From the NCBI GenBank assembly GCA_900539465.1, contig UQCF01000002.1, positions 62,001 to 126,000 of the forward strand: a stretch of 64,000 nt of DNA, written 5' to 3'. The translations under genes were made by a program, and so were the position numbers. Each line of letters starts with the position of its first letter. The first letter of the stretch is position 1. The notes below the pieces were generated by a model. The model did no database searches. It saw only the letters and a list, made by a program, of their open reading frames with translations, and was not told the DNA's origin. Source of the DNA: an uncultured Ruminococcus sp. Its GTDB lineage: Bacteria > Bacillota > Clostridia > Oscillospirales > Acutalibacteraceae. Of this stretch, positions 52,978 through 62,512 are shown one piece after another.

Positions 52978-55900
52978 TCAGTGCTTCCAATCTATAAAAT
53001 ACATTTTAAAGATGTTCCACGCTATGTTGATTATCTTTTTAAAGTATTTGAAAACGGTTTCAAGTACGTTCACTTCTTCATCTTCGACTTCGTCGGGGAG
53101 AATATCGGGCGTTTCGTCCGTAACCGTGCCCGAACCGTCTTTATCTATTGCAAACTTGTCAACACATTCGGTTTTGCCGTCTCTTATGATGTAAGAGTTA
53201 AAATACATCACACCGCCGTCGATTTCGATTGCAGAGAACATTTGTGAATCGGCAACCGCGGTCTTTGCCGCTCTGGGGAAGAGCTTGTCGGTGAGCGAAG
53301 TATCTTTTACAAGATAGGTCTTAACGCCTGCACAGCCGCTTATGACATATGTTGTGCCGGTGGGATTCAAGTAAGAATCATAAACCTCGCTGCCGTGCTT
53401 GAGGCTGACTTTCTTTTCGGTTACGGTTTCGTTGCCGTCAAGAGAATGTGTTCTGAGATATACATGGTCGTGACCCTGAAGAACAAGGTCAATGTTAAGC
53501 TCCGGCATAAGTGACGAGAGCTGTTTGCGCATTGCACATACGTCTTTGTCGTCATAGTGCGAACCGTTTGAATAAAGCGCCTTGTGAAGAGCAACAACTT
53601 TCCACTGTGCAGAGCTTTGCTGCATATCTTCTTTGAGCCATTCGATTTGCGAATTATTCAGTGCCTTGTCTTCGCCAAGGTCATTTGTGTTGAGCACCGC
53701 AACGTGAACGTTATTGTATGTGTATGAGTAATAAACGCCGGAGGAGGTATCCTGAGTCGGAACATTCGGCAAAACAAAGTTGTTTACTGTGGCATTGTCA
53801 TCTTTTTCCTCGTGATTGCCCGTTGCAGGCATGAGGTAGGTGCTCATAAGGTCTTTTGAGGCCGTATCAAACATCCACTGCCACTGGTTAGAGTTCATGC
53901 CGCAGTCAACAAGGTCACCCGTGTTCATAATGAATTTTGCGTCGGGGTAAAGCTCATATGCCGTTTCAACGGTCTTTGCCCATGAGTTTTTATACTGCTT
54001 CTCGTTTTGCGATTGCGGGTCGCTCATGTGGAAGAAAGTAACCTTATCGCCGCCGTCGGCGGTTTCTATTGTGCCCGTCTCGCTCCACCAGCCGTATTTT
54101 TCGTTGCCTACGCGATAAACATATTTAGTGCCGGGTTTAAGACCCGAAAGTTTTACCGTGTGGCGATACATATTGTAGTAGTATTTAAAGAAACCTATTA
54201 CGCCGAGGTCTATGCCGGGGTAGTATCTTTCAACCGATTCTTCGCTTGTGCTTATGGTAAAAGACGCGTTTTCTGTTGCCTTGCCGCTGAACTTTACGGG
54301 CGATCCGTCAAGCTCATAAATTTCAATGTCGGTGTCTTTAAGTGTGCTCTTAGAGAACCATCCGATCGTTGCCGTAGTCATAGAATTTTCGCCCATGGTA
54401 AGGCTGACCATAGTCGGCAGACGGTAATTTTCTCTTGTGGCTTCGGGGGTAACTTTTGCCGACGAATATGTTACGTCGGTGTCGCCTTTAAAAATCGGAA
54501 CATCGTCTGTCGCAAAATCGGAGAGGGCATATGCAAGCTGATGACCTATGGATTCTATCTGGCTGTCGGTGAGGTATTCTTTAATAACAAGCTTGTCAAC
54601 CATGTCATAAATGCCGGTGTAGGGGAGCACTCCTATGCCGAAAATTGTGTTCACAAGGTTAAGATAGCTGAAATCATCTCTGAGGACGTATCTGAGTACT
54701 TTTTCATTGAGGGCGGTACCGAGCTTATGGCCTGTTTCGGAGTCGCCGAAAAGGGTATCTATGCGAACGTCAAGCTTTGCGAGAATCATATCGTTTAAAA
54801 CGTCGTTAAACACTATGTCTACAAGCTCGTCAAAAATTCTGAATGCGGTATCTCCGTTTTCAAGCTGATAAATAACATCCTGAATAAATTTATCGTCCGA
54901 AATATCTTCGTTGCCGGTGTACCAATAATACATTGCGCTCAGAACTGCCTCGCCGAGGTTGCCGCCGCGCGAAGCATCGCCGAAATGATAATCTTCAATA
55001 AATTTAGTGCAGGGGATTTCTGAAACCTGAATAGAGAAAACTCTATTTAATATTGCGTTGACTTCTTTTATAAGCTCGTCGGGGTTTTTGAGGTATGCGT
55101 CCTCTATCTGAGAGCAAAGGTCATCTACAAAGCACATAATGTTGTTTGAAGAGAAAATTTCATATCCGCCGAGACCTATGCCGTCGCCTATATAAGGCGC
55201 GAGGAAGTCTTTTATAATTTTTTCGACATCTATGCCTTTGGTCTTGAGATATTCTATAATTCCGCCCGATGCAATAATATCTTTTGAGGCATTCGTGAGA
55301 AGATTGCTCGCAATGCCGGTGAGAAGCTCGGATATATCCGCATATCCGTCCTCTTTAAGCGCACCGCCGAAGCAAAGACCGAAAGAATCGTATTTGAATT
55401 TGCCGAGCTCATATGTTTTACCGTCAACGCTTATGGGCTTTATGCAGTCTGCGTCAACATTTTCGTATGTTGCCTCGGTTTCACCGTTTGAATAAGTTAC
55501 GAGGTCAACATTTCTGTATTGATTGGGGAAGCCTGTGAGCGACGGTGTTTCGCAGTCATAAAGGGTGTTGCCGTTGTCGCTGGTGACGCTTGAAATATCG
55601 TTTGTGTGAAGATGTCCGCTGAAAGCGAAGTTTACACCGAGGTCGGCAAGCTGTTCCGATACGTCCATATAATCGTCAAGAGGGAACGCAAACGTAACCG
55701 ACGGCTCAAGCTTCATATGTGCGGCGAGGCCGTGGTGCAGCATAACAAGAGGTTCTGCGCCCTTGTCGGTTGCCTCTTTGACCTTTGCCTTTATCCATGT
55801 CATCTGTTCGTCGCTTATATATCCGCCTGTTTCGGATTTTCCTATTTCATCGGGGTCATAAATGCAGCTGTCAACAACTATGAGACGGTAGTTTTCGTCA

Positions 55901-56487
55901 AGGTCAACAACATAAGAGAGCATACCGTGACGATCCGCCGCTTGGGGCGTGAACTCTTCACAGGCGAGGTCAAAGCCGAGGTCTTTATAAACCTCTCTGA
56001 ATTCATCGCCCGAGATGCTTCTTGTCGGCTCTTTTGTGTTATTTTCGTATGTTGCGGCATTCTTTACTTTTACATCATGGTTGCCGTTTGTTACGATAAC
56101 CTGAATACCGTATTTTGCTTCAAATTCCTTAAGACGTTCCGCAAGCTTAACGTGCGCCTCATATTCGCTGTTTCTTGTAAGATCGCCGGAAATAAGAAGG
56201 AATTTTGTTCCCTCTTCTTTGGCTTTTTCACCCACGGCTGTGAGCGCAGAGGTGAGAATAGCGTCCGATTCGTTATATTCTTTTGCCTCCGAGCGGCTGG
56301 TATTGCGCCATTCTTCGCTCTTGTCGCCCATGAGTGATTCGGGGTAATAGTGTATATCCGACATCACCGAAAAGGAAATGGAACTTGTTTTTTTACCCTT
56401 TGGATCAGCCGCGTATGCCGGTTGTGCGATGCAAAATACCATCGCAAGTGTGATGAATACGCAAAAAATCTTTTTAACGTTTTTCAT
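52978..56487 (-). CDS. Large secreted protein with two metallophosphoesterase domains
   Basis: 1169 residues. Signal peptide MKNVKKIFCVFITLAMVF, cleavage near AYA-ADP. Domain 1 (about 38-320) has SVMSDIHYYP, SGDLTRNSEYEAH, VTNGNHD, MLHHGLA and FSGHLHTND. Residues about 330-690 are helical and not recognised. Residues about 690-810 look like the fibronectin-III-like domain of purple acid phosphatases. Domain 2 (about 815-1060) has HMSDPQSQ, NTGDLVDCG, ATGNHEEK, ALHKALYS and QGHDHVYLR. Both sites look complete. The C-terminus is amphipathic. It is first in an operon with the GH110-like protein, which suggests joint attack on phosphorylated host or dietary glycoconjugates. Confidence 0.85.
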   Translation of the reverse strand: MKNVKKIFCVFITLAMVFCIAQPAYAADPKGKKTSSISFSVMSDIHYYPESLMGDKSEEWRNTSRSEAKEYNESDAILTSALTAVGEKAKEEGTKFLLISGDLTRNSEYEAHVKLAERLKEFEAKYGIQVIVTNGNHDVKVKNAATYENNTKEPTRSISGDEFREVYKDLGFDLACEEFTPQAADRHGMLSYVVDLDENYRLIVVDSCIYDPDEIGKSETGGYISDEQMTWIKAKVKEATDKGAEPLVMLHHGLAAHMKLEPSVTFAFPLDDYMDVSEQLADLGVNFAFSGHLHTNDISSVTSDNGNTLYDCETPSLTGFPNQYRNVDLVTYSNGETEATYENVDADCIKPISVDGKTYELGKFKYDSFGLCFGGALKEDGYADISELLTGIASNLLTNASKDIIASGGIIEYLKTKGIDVEKIIKDFLAPYIGDGIGLGGYEIFSSNNIMCFVDDLCSQIEDAYLKNPDELIKEVNAILNRVFSIQVSEIPCTKFIEDYHFGDASRGGNLGEAVLSAMYYWYTGNEDISDDKFIQDVIYQLENGDTAFRIFDELVDIVFNDVLNDMILAKLDVRIDTLFGDSETGHKLGTALNEKVLRYVLRDDFSYLNLVNTIFGIGVLPYTGIYDMVDKLVIKEYLTDSQIESIGHQLAYALSDFATDDVPIFKGDTDVTYSSAKVTPEATRENYRLPTMVSLTMGENSMTTATIGWFSKSTLKDTDIEIYELDGSPVKFSGKATENASFTISTSEESVERYYPGIDLGVIGFFKYYYNMYRHTVKLSGLKPGTKYVYRVGNEKYGWWSETGTIETADGGDKVTFFHMSDPQSQNEKQYKNSWAKTVETAYELYPDAKFIMNTGDLVDCGMNSNQWQWMFDTASKDLMSTYLMPATGNHEEKDDNATVNNFVLPNVPTQDTSSGVYYSYTYNNVHVAVLNTNDLGEDKALNNSQIEWLKEDMQQSSAQWKVVALHKALYSNGSHYDDKDVCAMRKQLSSLMPELNIDLVLQGHDHVYLRTHSLDGNETVTEKKVSLKHGSEVYDSYLNPTGTTYVISGCAGVKTYLVKDTSLTDKLFPRAAKTAVADSQMFSAIEIDGGVMYFNSYIIRDGKTECVDKFAIDKDGSGTVTDETPDILPDEVEDEEVNVLETVFKYFKKIINIAWNIFKMYFIDWKH

Positions 56488-56568
56488 AAGTTTCCCTCAC
56501 ATAAATTTTTTTGACATGAAAGTCTTTTAAATTTTACCATATCTGCAAAAAATTTTCAACCAAAAAAA

Positions 56569-56607
56569 GTCGGCGTTGGACATTTTGCTCAAATAGTCCA
56601 CGCCGAC
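56569..56607 (-). terminator. Terminator of the hydroxyacid dehydrogenase gene
   Basis: Arms 56569-56581 and 56596-56607 pair over 12 positions with one bulge; in the minus direction seven T follow. Confidence 0.85.
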
Positions 56608-56615
56608 AAATATTT

Positions 56616-57572
56616 TTACCATACGTTGTTTTGAACTTTGCCGTCCAAAAACGATTTCAGGTTGTCATAGACGATTGAAACAAGTCTTTGCCTTGTCTCA
56701 TAACCCGCCCATGCAATGTGTGGTGTTATTATGCAGTTGTCGCAAGAGAGCAGGGGATTGTCTTTTCTCGGCGGTTCACACGAGAGCACGTCAACGCCTG
56801 CCGCAAGAATATCGCCGTTTTTAAGAGCTTTTGCAAGCGCATCTTCATCTATCGCCGCGCCTCTGGAGGTATTTATGAGAATCGCGTTTTTCTTCATTTT
56901 GGATATAAAGTCCGCATTTACCATTTTTTCGGTTTCGGGGGTGAGCGGGCAGTGGAGCGATACAATATCACTGCCTCGAAGCAACTCGTCAAGAGAAACG
57001 AATTTAAAGTTTTTGATTGCGGGAGCCTCTTTCTTTCTCGGCACATAGCAAATAATGTTCATGCCGAAAGCGTCTGCGATTTTTGCAACTGCATTGCCGA
57101 TTTTTCCGAAGCCTATAATGCCTATGGTTTTGCCGCCGAGTTCTATGAGCGGAGTCTTCCAAAAGCAAAAATCTGAGTTGTTCGCCCATTCGCCCGCATG
57201 AACCGCGTCATTGTGAAGCGCAACACGGTTATAAATTTCGAGAATGAGCGCAAATGTGAGCTGTGCCACCGCCAGAGTTGAATAGGTCGGCACGTTGCAC
57301 ACGGGTATATTTTTCTCTTTGGCATATTCAATGTCAACAACATTGTAGCCTGTGCTTAAAAGGCCGATGTATTTAAGCTTCGGCAATTTTTCGAGAACGG
57401 ATTTCGGCAAAAGAGTTTTGTTGGTTATGACTATTTCCGCGTCCTTTGCCCTTTCGACCGTCAGCTCCGCCGGGGTGCGGTCATATGCCGTGAAATCGCC
57501 GAGCTTTTCAAAGTCCTCCCACGAGAGGTCGCCGGGGTTTGTGGTATAAGAATCAAGCATTACAATTTTCAT
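56616..57572 (-). CDS. D-2-hydroxyacid dehydrogenase, glycerate dehydrogenase-like
   Basis: 318 residues of the D-isomer-specific 2-hydroxyacid dehydrogenase family. The NAD-binding motif is GIIGFGKIGNAVAKIA near residue 150. Catalytic residues are the Arg in NTSRGAAIDE, the Glu in DVLSCEPP and the His in TPHIAWAG. The length and sequence resemble hydroxypyruvate/glycerate dehydrogenases. AAGGAGG precedes the ATG. It is monocistronic, with a terminator behind it, and diverges from the small orphan at 57.7 kb. The natural substrate may be glycerate, lactate or another 2-hydroxyacid. Confidence 0.9.
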   Translation of the reverse strand: MKIVMLDSYTTNPGDLSWEDFEKLGDFTAYDRTPAELTVERAKDAEIVITNKTLLPKSVLEKLPKLKYIGLLSTGYNVVDIEYAKEKNIPVCNVPTYSTLAVAQLTFALILEIYNRVALHNDAVHAGEWANNSDFCFWKTPLIELGGKTIGIIGFGKIGNAVAKIADAFGMNIICYVPRKKEAPAIKNFKFVSLDELLRGSDIVSLHCPLTPETEKMVNADFISKMKKNAILINTSRGAAIDEDALAKALKNGDILAAGVDVLSCEPPRKDNPLLSCDNCIITPHIAWAGYETRQRLVSIVYDNLKSFLDGKVQNNVW

Positions 57573-57743
57573 GATTTTTGCCTCCTTGTTTATCGCTTAT
57601 ATCTTAGCATATTTTTCTCGCTTTATGAATAAAAATATTTTCAAGAAGTTTGTACATTTTAAACAAAAGCTTGTTTCTCTTTTGGAAATAAAAAAGTGTT
57701 TATTATGCTATAATGAAAAAAAGCTCAACGGGAGGCAAGAGCA

Positions 57744-57971
57744 ATGAACCCTTTTACTGTTAACCGTATGATCAAAAAAAGCGGTCAAAAAATATGTATC
57801 GACACCCTCAGCAGAGACTACGGAATGCAAATGCGCCACAGATTTTTTAAAATGTCCAAAGAACTTTTCGCGTGCCCCGATTGCGGAATGATGCGCCATT
57901 ATGTTAAAGGGCTGTCGTTTTACGGCTGGCTGCACATGCCGTTTTATTCGGGCGAAAAAATAAACTTTTAA
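57744..57971 (+). CDS. Small basic protein of unknown function with a CxxC motif
   Basis: 75 residues, not recognised. It is rich in Met, Lys, Arg and aromatic residues. One CPDC pair (FACPDCGMMRHYV) and another lone Cys are present, too few for a full zinc ribbon unless it dimerises. The C-terminus is aromatic (SFYGWLHMPFYSG). GGGAGG precedes the ATG and an extended -10 TATGCTATAAT ends at 57714. A terminator follows at 57978, so it is a self-contained transcription unit, which supports it being real. Confidence 0.65.
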   Translation: MNPFTVNRMIKKSGQKICIDTLSRDYGMQMRHRFFKMSKELFACPDCGMMRHYVKGLSFYGWLHMPFYSGEKINF

Positions 57972-57977
57972 TTTAAG

Positions 57978-58007
57978 CTGTCACATAAAAATATGTGGCA
58001 GTTTTTT
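57978..58007 (+). terminator. Terminator after the small CxxC protein
   Basis: CTGTCACAT (57978-57986) pairs with ATGTGGCAG (57993-58001) with one G-U, followed by six T. Confidence 0.85.
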
Positions 58008-58075
58008 ATTGCGGTGACGCATTAAATATGTTAAAATTAAGCCGGATATTTTAATCGGCAGAAAGGGGCAGCAAA

Positions 58076-59755
58076 ATGGCACAGGTAGAAAAAAGACCTT
58101 ATAAGGAATATTCCGTTTATCAGATTTGGCCGCGCAGCTTTTGCGACGGCAACGGCGACGGCATAGGCGATTTGCAGGGAGTTTACTCAAAGCTTGACTA
58201 TATAAAAAGTCTCGGTGTTGACGTGATTTGGTTTTCTCCTCTTTATCCCTCGCCCAATGCGGATTACGGATATGATATATCGGATTACAAAAATATAAAC
58301 CCCGAATACGGAACGCTGGACGACTTTAAAAAAGTGCTTGACGGCGCACATGAGCGCGGAATGAAAGTGCTTATGGATTTGGTTGTCAACCATACCTCGG
58401 ATGAGCATTATTGGTTTAAGGAGAGCTTAAAGGGCGACGATAACCCGTATCATAACTATTACTATTGGCGCAAAGGCAAGGGCAAAGACGGCAAAAAACC
58501 GCCGAACAACTGGCTTTCTACATTTGAGGGCGGCGCGTGGGAGTATAACGAAAAATTAAAAGAATTTTATCTTCATGTTTTTGCAAAAAAACAGCCGGAT
58601 CTCAACATGGATAACCCAAAGGTAAGAGAAGAGGTCAAGGATATACTGCGATTTTGGCTGGATATGGGAGTTGACGGCTTCCGAGAGGATGTTATAACCT
58701 TTATTTCCAAGCCTGCCGATATGCCGAACGGCTTCCCTCTGCCTGCCGCAACGGGGATTGAGCACTATAAAAACGGACCCAAGGTTCACGATTATCTTAA
58801 AGAATTCAGAGACGAAGTTCTCGGTAAATACGATTGCTTTACCGTCGGCGAAAGCCCGATGATGACGATGAAAAACGCATTGCCGTATATCACCGAGGGC
58901 AAAGACCAGGTGCTGAGCATGATGTTCCACTTTCAGCATCAAGAGGCGGACTGCTTTATTACGGAGTGGGTTCATACCCCGTTCAGGCTCAGAAAGATGA
59001 AAAAAGCGTTTTCTTCATGGCAGTATGCACTTTACGGCAGGGCATGGAATTCGCTCTATCTTGAAAATCACGACCATGCAAGAATAATAAACCGCTACGG
59101 CAATGTTAAATATCACAAAGAGAGCGGAAAAATGCTTGCAACAATGTGTTATTTGCAATGTGGAACGCCTTTTATTTATCAGGGTCAAGAAATCGGTATG
59201 CTTAACATAAAAATAGATTCTTTGGATAAATATAAGGACGTTTTAACCTTTAACAATTATAAAATCTTTAAAAAGCTTGGCATCAGCGATGAAAAATTCC
59301 TAAAAATCGCAAACCGTTCAAGCCGCGAAAATGCAAGAACGCCGATGCAGTGGAGCGGTGCAAAATATGCGGGATTCTCCGATGAAAAACCGTGGTTTGA
59401 ATTAAACCCAAACTATAAAAAGATAAATGTCGAGGAGCAGGAAAAAGACCCCGATTCGATACTTAATTATTACCGCCGATTGATAAAACTCAGAAAAGAG
59501 AACGAAATATTTATTTACGGCGATTATAAAGAGCACAATAAGCTCTCCGGCAGTTTATATGTCTATGAGCGGAATTATGAGGGCAGACGTGCGATAATAA
59601 TATGCTCTTTTAAAGAGAAGGGCATAAAATTTACCGCGCCGCAGGGCTTTGACCTTTCAAAAGGCGAATTGGTGCTTTGCAACTACGGCACCGCAGATAT
59701 AAAAGACAACAGCTTTGTCACGAGGCCGTATGAAGCAAGAGTATACTTATTTTAA
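58076..59755 (+). CDS. Alpha-glucosidase, glycoside hydrolase family 13
   Basis: 559 residues, typical of oligo-1,6-glucosidase and related GH13 subfamily 31 enzymes. The four conserved regions are DLVVNHTSD, GFREDVITF (nucleophile Asp), FTVGESP (acid/base Glu) and LENHDHARI. The usual Met before the nucleophile Asp is Glu here. A calcium-site-like start DGNGDGIGDLQG is present. No signal peptide, so it acts on imported oligosaccharides or disaccharides. GAAAGGGG precedes the ATG. First gene of a three-gene operon with the GH78 and YhcH genes; no transporter or regulator is adjacent. Confidence 0.93.
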   Translation: MAQVEKRPYKEYSVYQIWPRSFCDGNGDGIGDLQGVYSKLDYIKSLGVDVIWFSPLYPSPNADYGYDISDYKNINPEYGTLDDFKKVLDGAHERGMKVLMDLVVNHTSDEHYWFKESLKGDDNPYHNYYYWRKGKGKDGKKPPNNWLSTFEGGAWEYNEKLKEFYLHVFAKKQPDLNMDNPKVREEVKDILRFWLDMGVDGFREDVITFISKPADMPNGFPLPAATGIEHYKNGPKVHDYLKEFRDEVLGKYDCFTVGESPMMTMKNALPYITEGKDQVLSMMFHFQHQEADCFITEWVHTPFRLRKMKKAFSSWQYALYGRAWNSLYLENHDHARIINRYGNVKYHKESGKMLATMCYLQCGTPFIYQGQEIGMLNIKIDSLDKYKDVLTFNNYKIFKKLGISDEKFLKIANRSSRENARTPMQWSGAKYAGFSDEKPWFELNPNYKKINVEEQEKDPDSILNYYRRLIKLRKENEIFIYGDYKEHNKLSGSLYVYERNYEGRRAIIICSFKEKGIKFTAPQGFDLSKGELVLCNYGTADIKDNSFVTRPYEARVYLF

Positions 59756-59766
59756 GGAGAATACAA

Positions 59767-61995
59767 ATGGATCCTATTAAAAACGCAGATTTTATTATTT
59801 CAAAAGAGGATATGGGCAAAGTGTGTCCCGCGTTTTCAAAAAGCTTTTCAGCTAAAAAAGAGGTTAAAAAGGCGAGTGCACAAATATCCGCTCTCGGTGT
59901 TTATGAGGCATATATAAACGGCAAAAGAGTGGGCGATTACATACTTGCCCCGGGCTGGACCACTTATCACAAAAGGCTTCAGTATCAGACATATGACATA
60001 ACCGATATGCTTCAAAAAGACAATGTTATAGAGATAAACGCAGGCGACGGCTGGCTTGTTGAAAACCTTGGGCATTACAGCATGATGCCGTGGATGCCGC
60101 AGAACGACAGACCTGCGGTTATCGCTGCTGTTGAGATAGAATATAACGACGGCGAAAAAGAAGTTATATTAACCGATGAAAGCTGGAAGGCTTCAAAAAG
60201 TGAAATTCTTAAAAGCACAATTTACGGCGGTGAAACCTATGACGCACGCATAAGGAACGAGAGAAACTGGGGCGATGTTGCCGTATATAATGACTACCCC
60301 AAGGAGCGTTTGATTGAGCAGGAGGGCGAGATAATCAGAGAGATTGAGTCTCTTGACGCGAAAGAGCTTATCAAAACTCCCAAGGGCGAAACCGTTATTG
60401 ATTTCGGTCAGGAGGTCACGGGATATGTTGAGTTTACCCCGCGCGGAAAGAGCGGCGACACGGTAGAAATCGACCACGGCGAGGTGCTCGATAAGGATGG
60501 CAATTTTTATAACGCAAACTATCGCTCCGCAGAGTCTCACGTTAAATATATTTGCAGTGGCAAAGACGAGGCATACAAAGCGCATCACACGTTTTACGGC
60601 TTCAGATATATAAAAATTGAGAGTGATTACGAAATAAAAAAAGAAGATTTTAAAGCGGTTGTCGTTCATTCCGATATGAAGCGCACGGGTCATTTTGAAT
60701 GTTCGGATGAAATGGTAAACAAGCTTTACAGAAATATTATCTGGGGTCAGAGAGGTAATTTCCTCGATGTTCCCACAGACTGCCCGCAAAGAGACGAGCG
60801 CCTCGGCTGGACGGGCGATGCAAACGTATTCTTTAAGACGGCAGCCTATAACTATGACGTTGAAAAATTCTTCAAAAAATGGCTACGCGATTTGAGAGCG
60901 GACCAGCTCTTAAACGGCGGCATGCCTCATGTTGTACCCTGCGTTTTCAACTATACATATACGGAGAACGAAAAGCCGGATGACCACAGCTCGTCATATT
61001 GGGGTGACGCAGCGGTTGTTATACCTTGGCAGATGTATGTTGCCTACGGCGATAAAAAGTTTCTTTCGGAGCAATTTGACTCAATGAAAAAATACGTTGA
61101 GTTTATGAGAAAAAGCGGAAGCTGCGAGTGTCTGTTTGACACAACGTGGCACTTCAGCGACTGGCTCGCGCTCGATGATGTTTATAAGCACTGGTGCAGT
61201 GACGAGATAAGCACAAAATATAAGCAAATGCTCGCCCAGGGCGCGTATGCCAATTCGGTAGAAATACTTGTGAAAGCCGGCAAGGCTTTGGGGCTTGATA
61301 TGTCGGAGTATGAGCGGCTTCACGAGGGAATAGTAAAGGCTTATAACGAAAATTATGTGGTTGACGGCGACCTGCTGTTTAAAACACAGACCCAGTATGT
61401 AATTGCTCTGCATTTTGATTTGGTTAAAGATAAAAAGACCTACGCACAGCGGCTTGTAAAGCTTATTAAAGATAACGGTAACCGCCTGACCACCGGTTTT
61501 GTCGGCACTGCGTATCTTATGGATACTCTCACAGAAAACGGATATGTCGATGTTGCGTATTCTCTTCTTTTGCAGACCGAGTTCCCGTCATGGCTCTTCT
61601 CTGTCAGAATGGGAGCAACAACCGTTTGGGAGCATTGGGACAGCCTCAAAGAAGACGGCTCCATGTGGAGCACAGAGATGAACTCCTTTAACCACTATGC
61701 CTACGGCGCGGTGGCTTCGTGGATGTATTCTGTTATGGCAGGTATAGATTATGATGAAAAGAACCCCGCTTATAAAAATATTATCATAAAGCCGATACCC
61801 GATAAAAGAATCAAATGGGTCAAGGCTTCGCTCGATACCCGTCACGGCATGGTGAAATCCGCATGGAAATATACCGAAAAAAATATAGAGTATAATATAA
61901 CAATACCGAGCGGCGCGACTGCCGACGTAACAATAGACGGCGAAACACACAGGCTCGGCGCGGGACAATATATATTTGAAGGGAAGCTTGTTTAA
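59767..61995 (+). CDS. Alpha-L-rhamnosidase, glycoside hydrolase family 78
   Basis: 742 residues. The N-terminal beta domains have LGVYEAYINGKRVGDYILAPGWTTY and LTDESWKAS, both typical of the family. The (alpha/alpha)6 catalytic barrel holds the hallmark DCPQRDERLGWTGDANVF, WRDL-like KWLRDLRADQ, and the acidic ATTVWEHWDSL. The C-terminal beta domain begins near PAYKNIIIKP. No signal peptide is seen. It removes terminal rhamnose from plant glycosides or polysaccharides. AAGGAG precedes the ATG; it starts 11 bp after the GH13 gene and touches the YhcH gene. Confidence 0.93.
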   Translation: MDPIKNADFIISKEDMGKVCPAFSKSFSAKKEVKKASAQISALGVYEAYINGKRVGDYILAPGWTTYHKRLQYQTYDITDMLQKDNVIEINAGDGWLVENLGHYSMMPWMPQNDRPAVIAAVEIEYNDGEKEVILTDESWKASKSEILKSTIYGGETYDARIRNERNWGDVAVYNDYPKERLIEQEGEIIREIESLDAKELIKTPKGETVIDFGQEVTGYVEFTPRGKSGDTVEIDHGEVLDKDGNFYNANYRSAESHVKYICSGKDEAYKAHHTFYGFRYIKIESDYEIKKEDFKAVVVHSDMKRTGHFECSDEMVNKLYRNIIWGQRGNFLDVPTDCPQRDERLGWTGDANVFFKTAAYNYDVEKFFKKWLRDLRADQLLNGGMPHVVPCVFNYTYTENEKPDDHSSSYWGDAAVVIPWQMYVAYGDKKFLSEQFDSMKKYVEFMRKSGSCECLFDTTWHFSDWLALDDVYKHWCSDEISTKYKQMLAQGAYANSVEILVKAGKALGLDMSEYERLHEGIVKAYNENYVVDGDLLFKTQTQYVIALHFDLVKDKKTYAQRLVKLIKDNGNRLTTGFVGTAYLMDTLTENGYVDVAYSLLLQTEFPSWLFSVRMGATTVWEHWDSLKEDGSMWSTEMNSFNHYAYGAVASWMYSVMAGIDYDEKNPAYKNIIIKPIPDKRIKWVKASLDTRHGMVKSAWKYTEKNIEYNITIPSGATADVTIDGETHRLGAGQYIFEGKLV

Positions 61996-62451
61996 ATGAT
62001 AGTTGCCACATATGAGAAACTCAAAAATTACGGCAGTTTGCTGCCGTCCGCAGAAAAAATTGCCGATTTTATCGCAGAGTGGAACAAAAATCCCAAAGAA
62101 AGCGGCAGATATGACCTTGACGGCGACAATCTTTTTGCCGCTGTCAGCGAGTATGAGACAGAAAGCTTCGACGAACGTCAGTTTGAGTCACATCAAAAAT
62201 ATATTGATGTGCAGTATGTTCCGTCCGGCGAAGAAACGCTCTATTGGGCAGACTTAAAAACACTAACACAAACGAGCGAGAGCTTTTCGCAGGGCGGCGA
62301 CATAGCGTTCTATAAGGGCGATGCGCAGGGGAGTGTAACTCTCGGCGGCGGAACGTGCGCGGTGCTCTTCCCCGAGGACGCACATATGCCGAACTGCATA
62401 AGCGGTCAAAAGCAAAAGGTGACAAAGATAGTTTTTAAAGTTAAAATATGA
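61996..62451 (+). CDS. YhcH/YjgK/YiaL (DUF386) family protein
   Basis: 151 residues. The cupin-like family is recognised by FESHQKYIDVQYVPSGEE and EDAHMPNC, which carry the conserved His and Glu metal-binding residues. Family members include EbgC (beta-galactosidase modulator) and enzymes that anomerise or isomerise sugars. The ATG follows the rhamnosidase stop with no gap. It probably processes a sugar released by the two hydrolases upstream. A strong terminator follows. Confidence 0.87.
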   Translation: MIVATYEKLKNYGSLLPSAEKIADFIAEWNKNPKESGRYDLDGDNLFAAVSEYETESFDERQFESHQKYIDVQYVPSGEETLYWADLKTLTQTSESFSQGGDIAFYKGDAQGSVTLGGGTCAVLFPEDAHMPNCISGQKQKVTKIVFKVKI

Positions 62452-62454
62452 ATT

Positions 62455-62491
62455 AAATCCGCAGCGAGATGCAAAATTTCGCTGCGGATTT
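62455..62491 (+). terminator. Terminator of the GH13-GH78-YhcH operon
   Basis: A perfect 13-bp stem (62455-62467 with 62479-62491) directly after the last stop. Confidence 0.9.
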
Positions 62492-62512
62492 ATGTTGTAT
62501 GTAAATATCGGC

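Noticed and set aside
54007..56337. Plus-strand frames of 263 and 243 codons opposite the large phosphoesterase
   Set aside because: Antisense shadows of an 1169-residue gene with signal peptide and two complete active sites.
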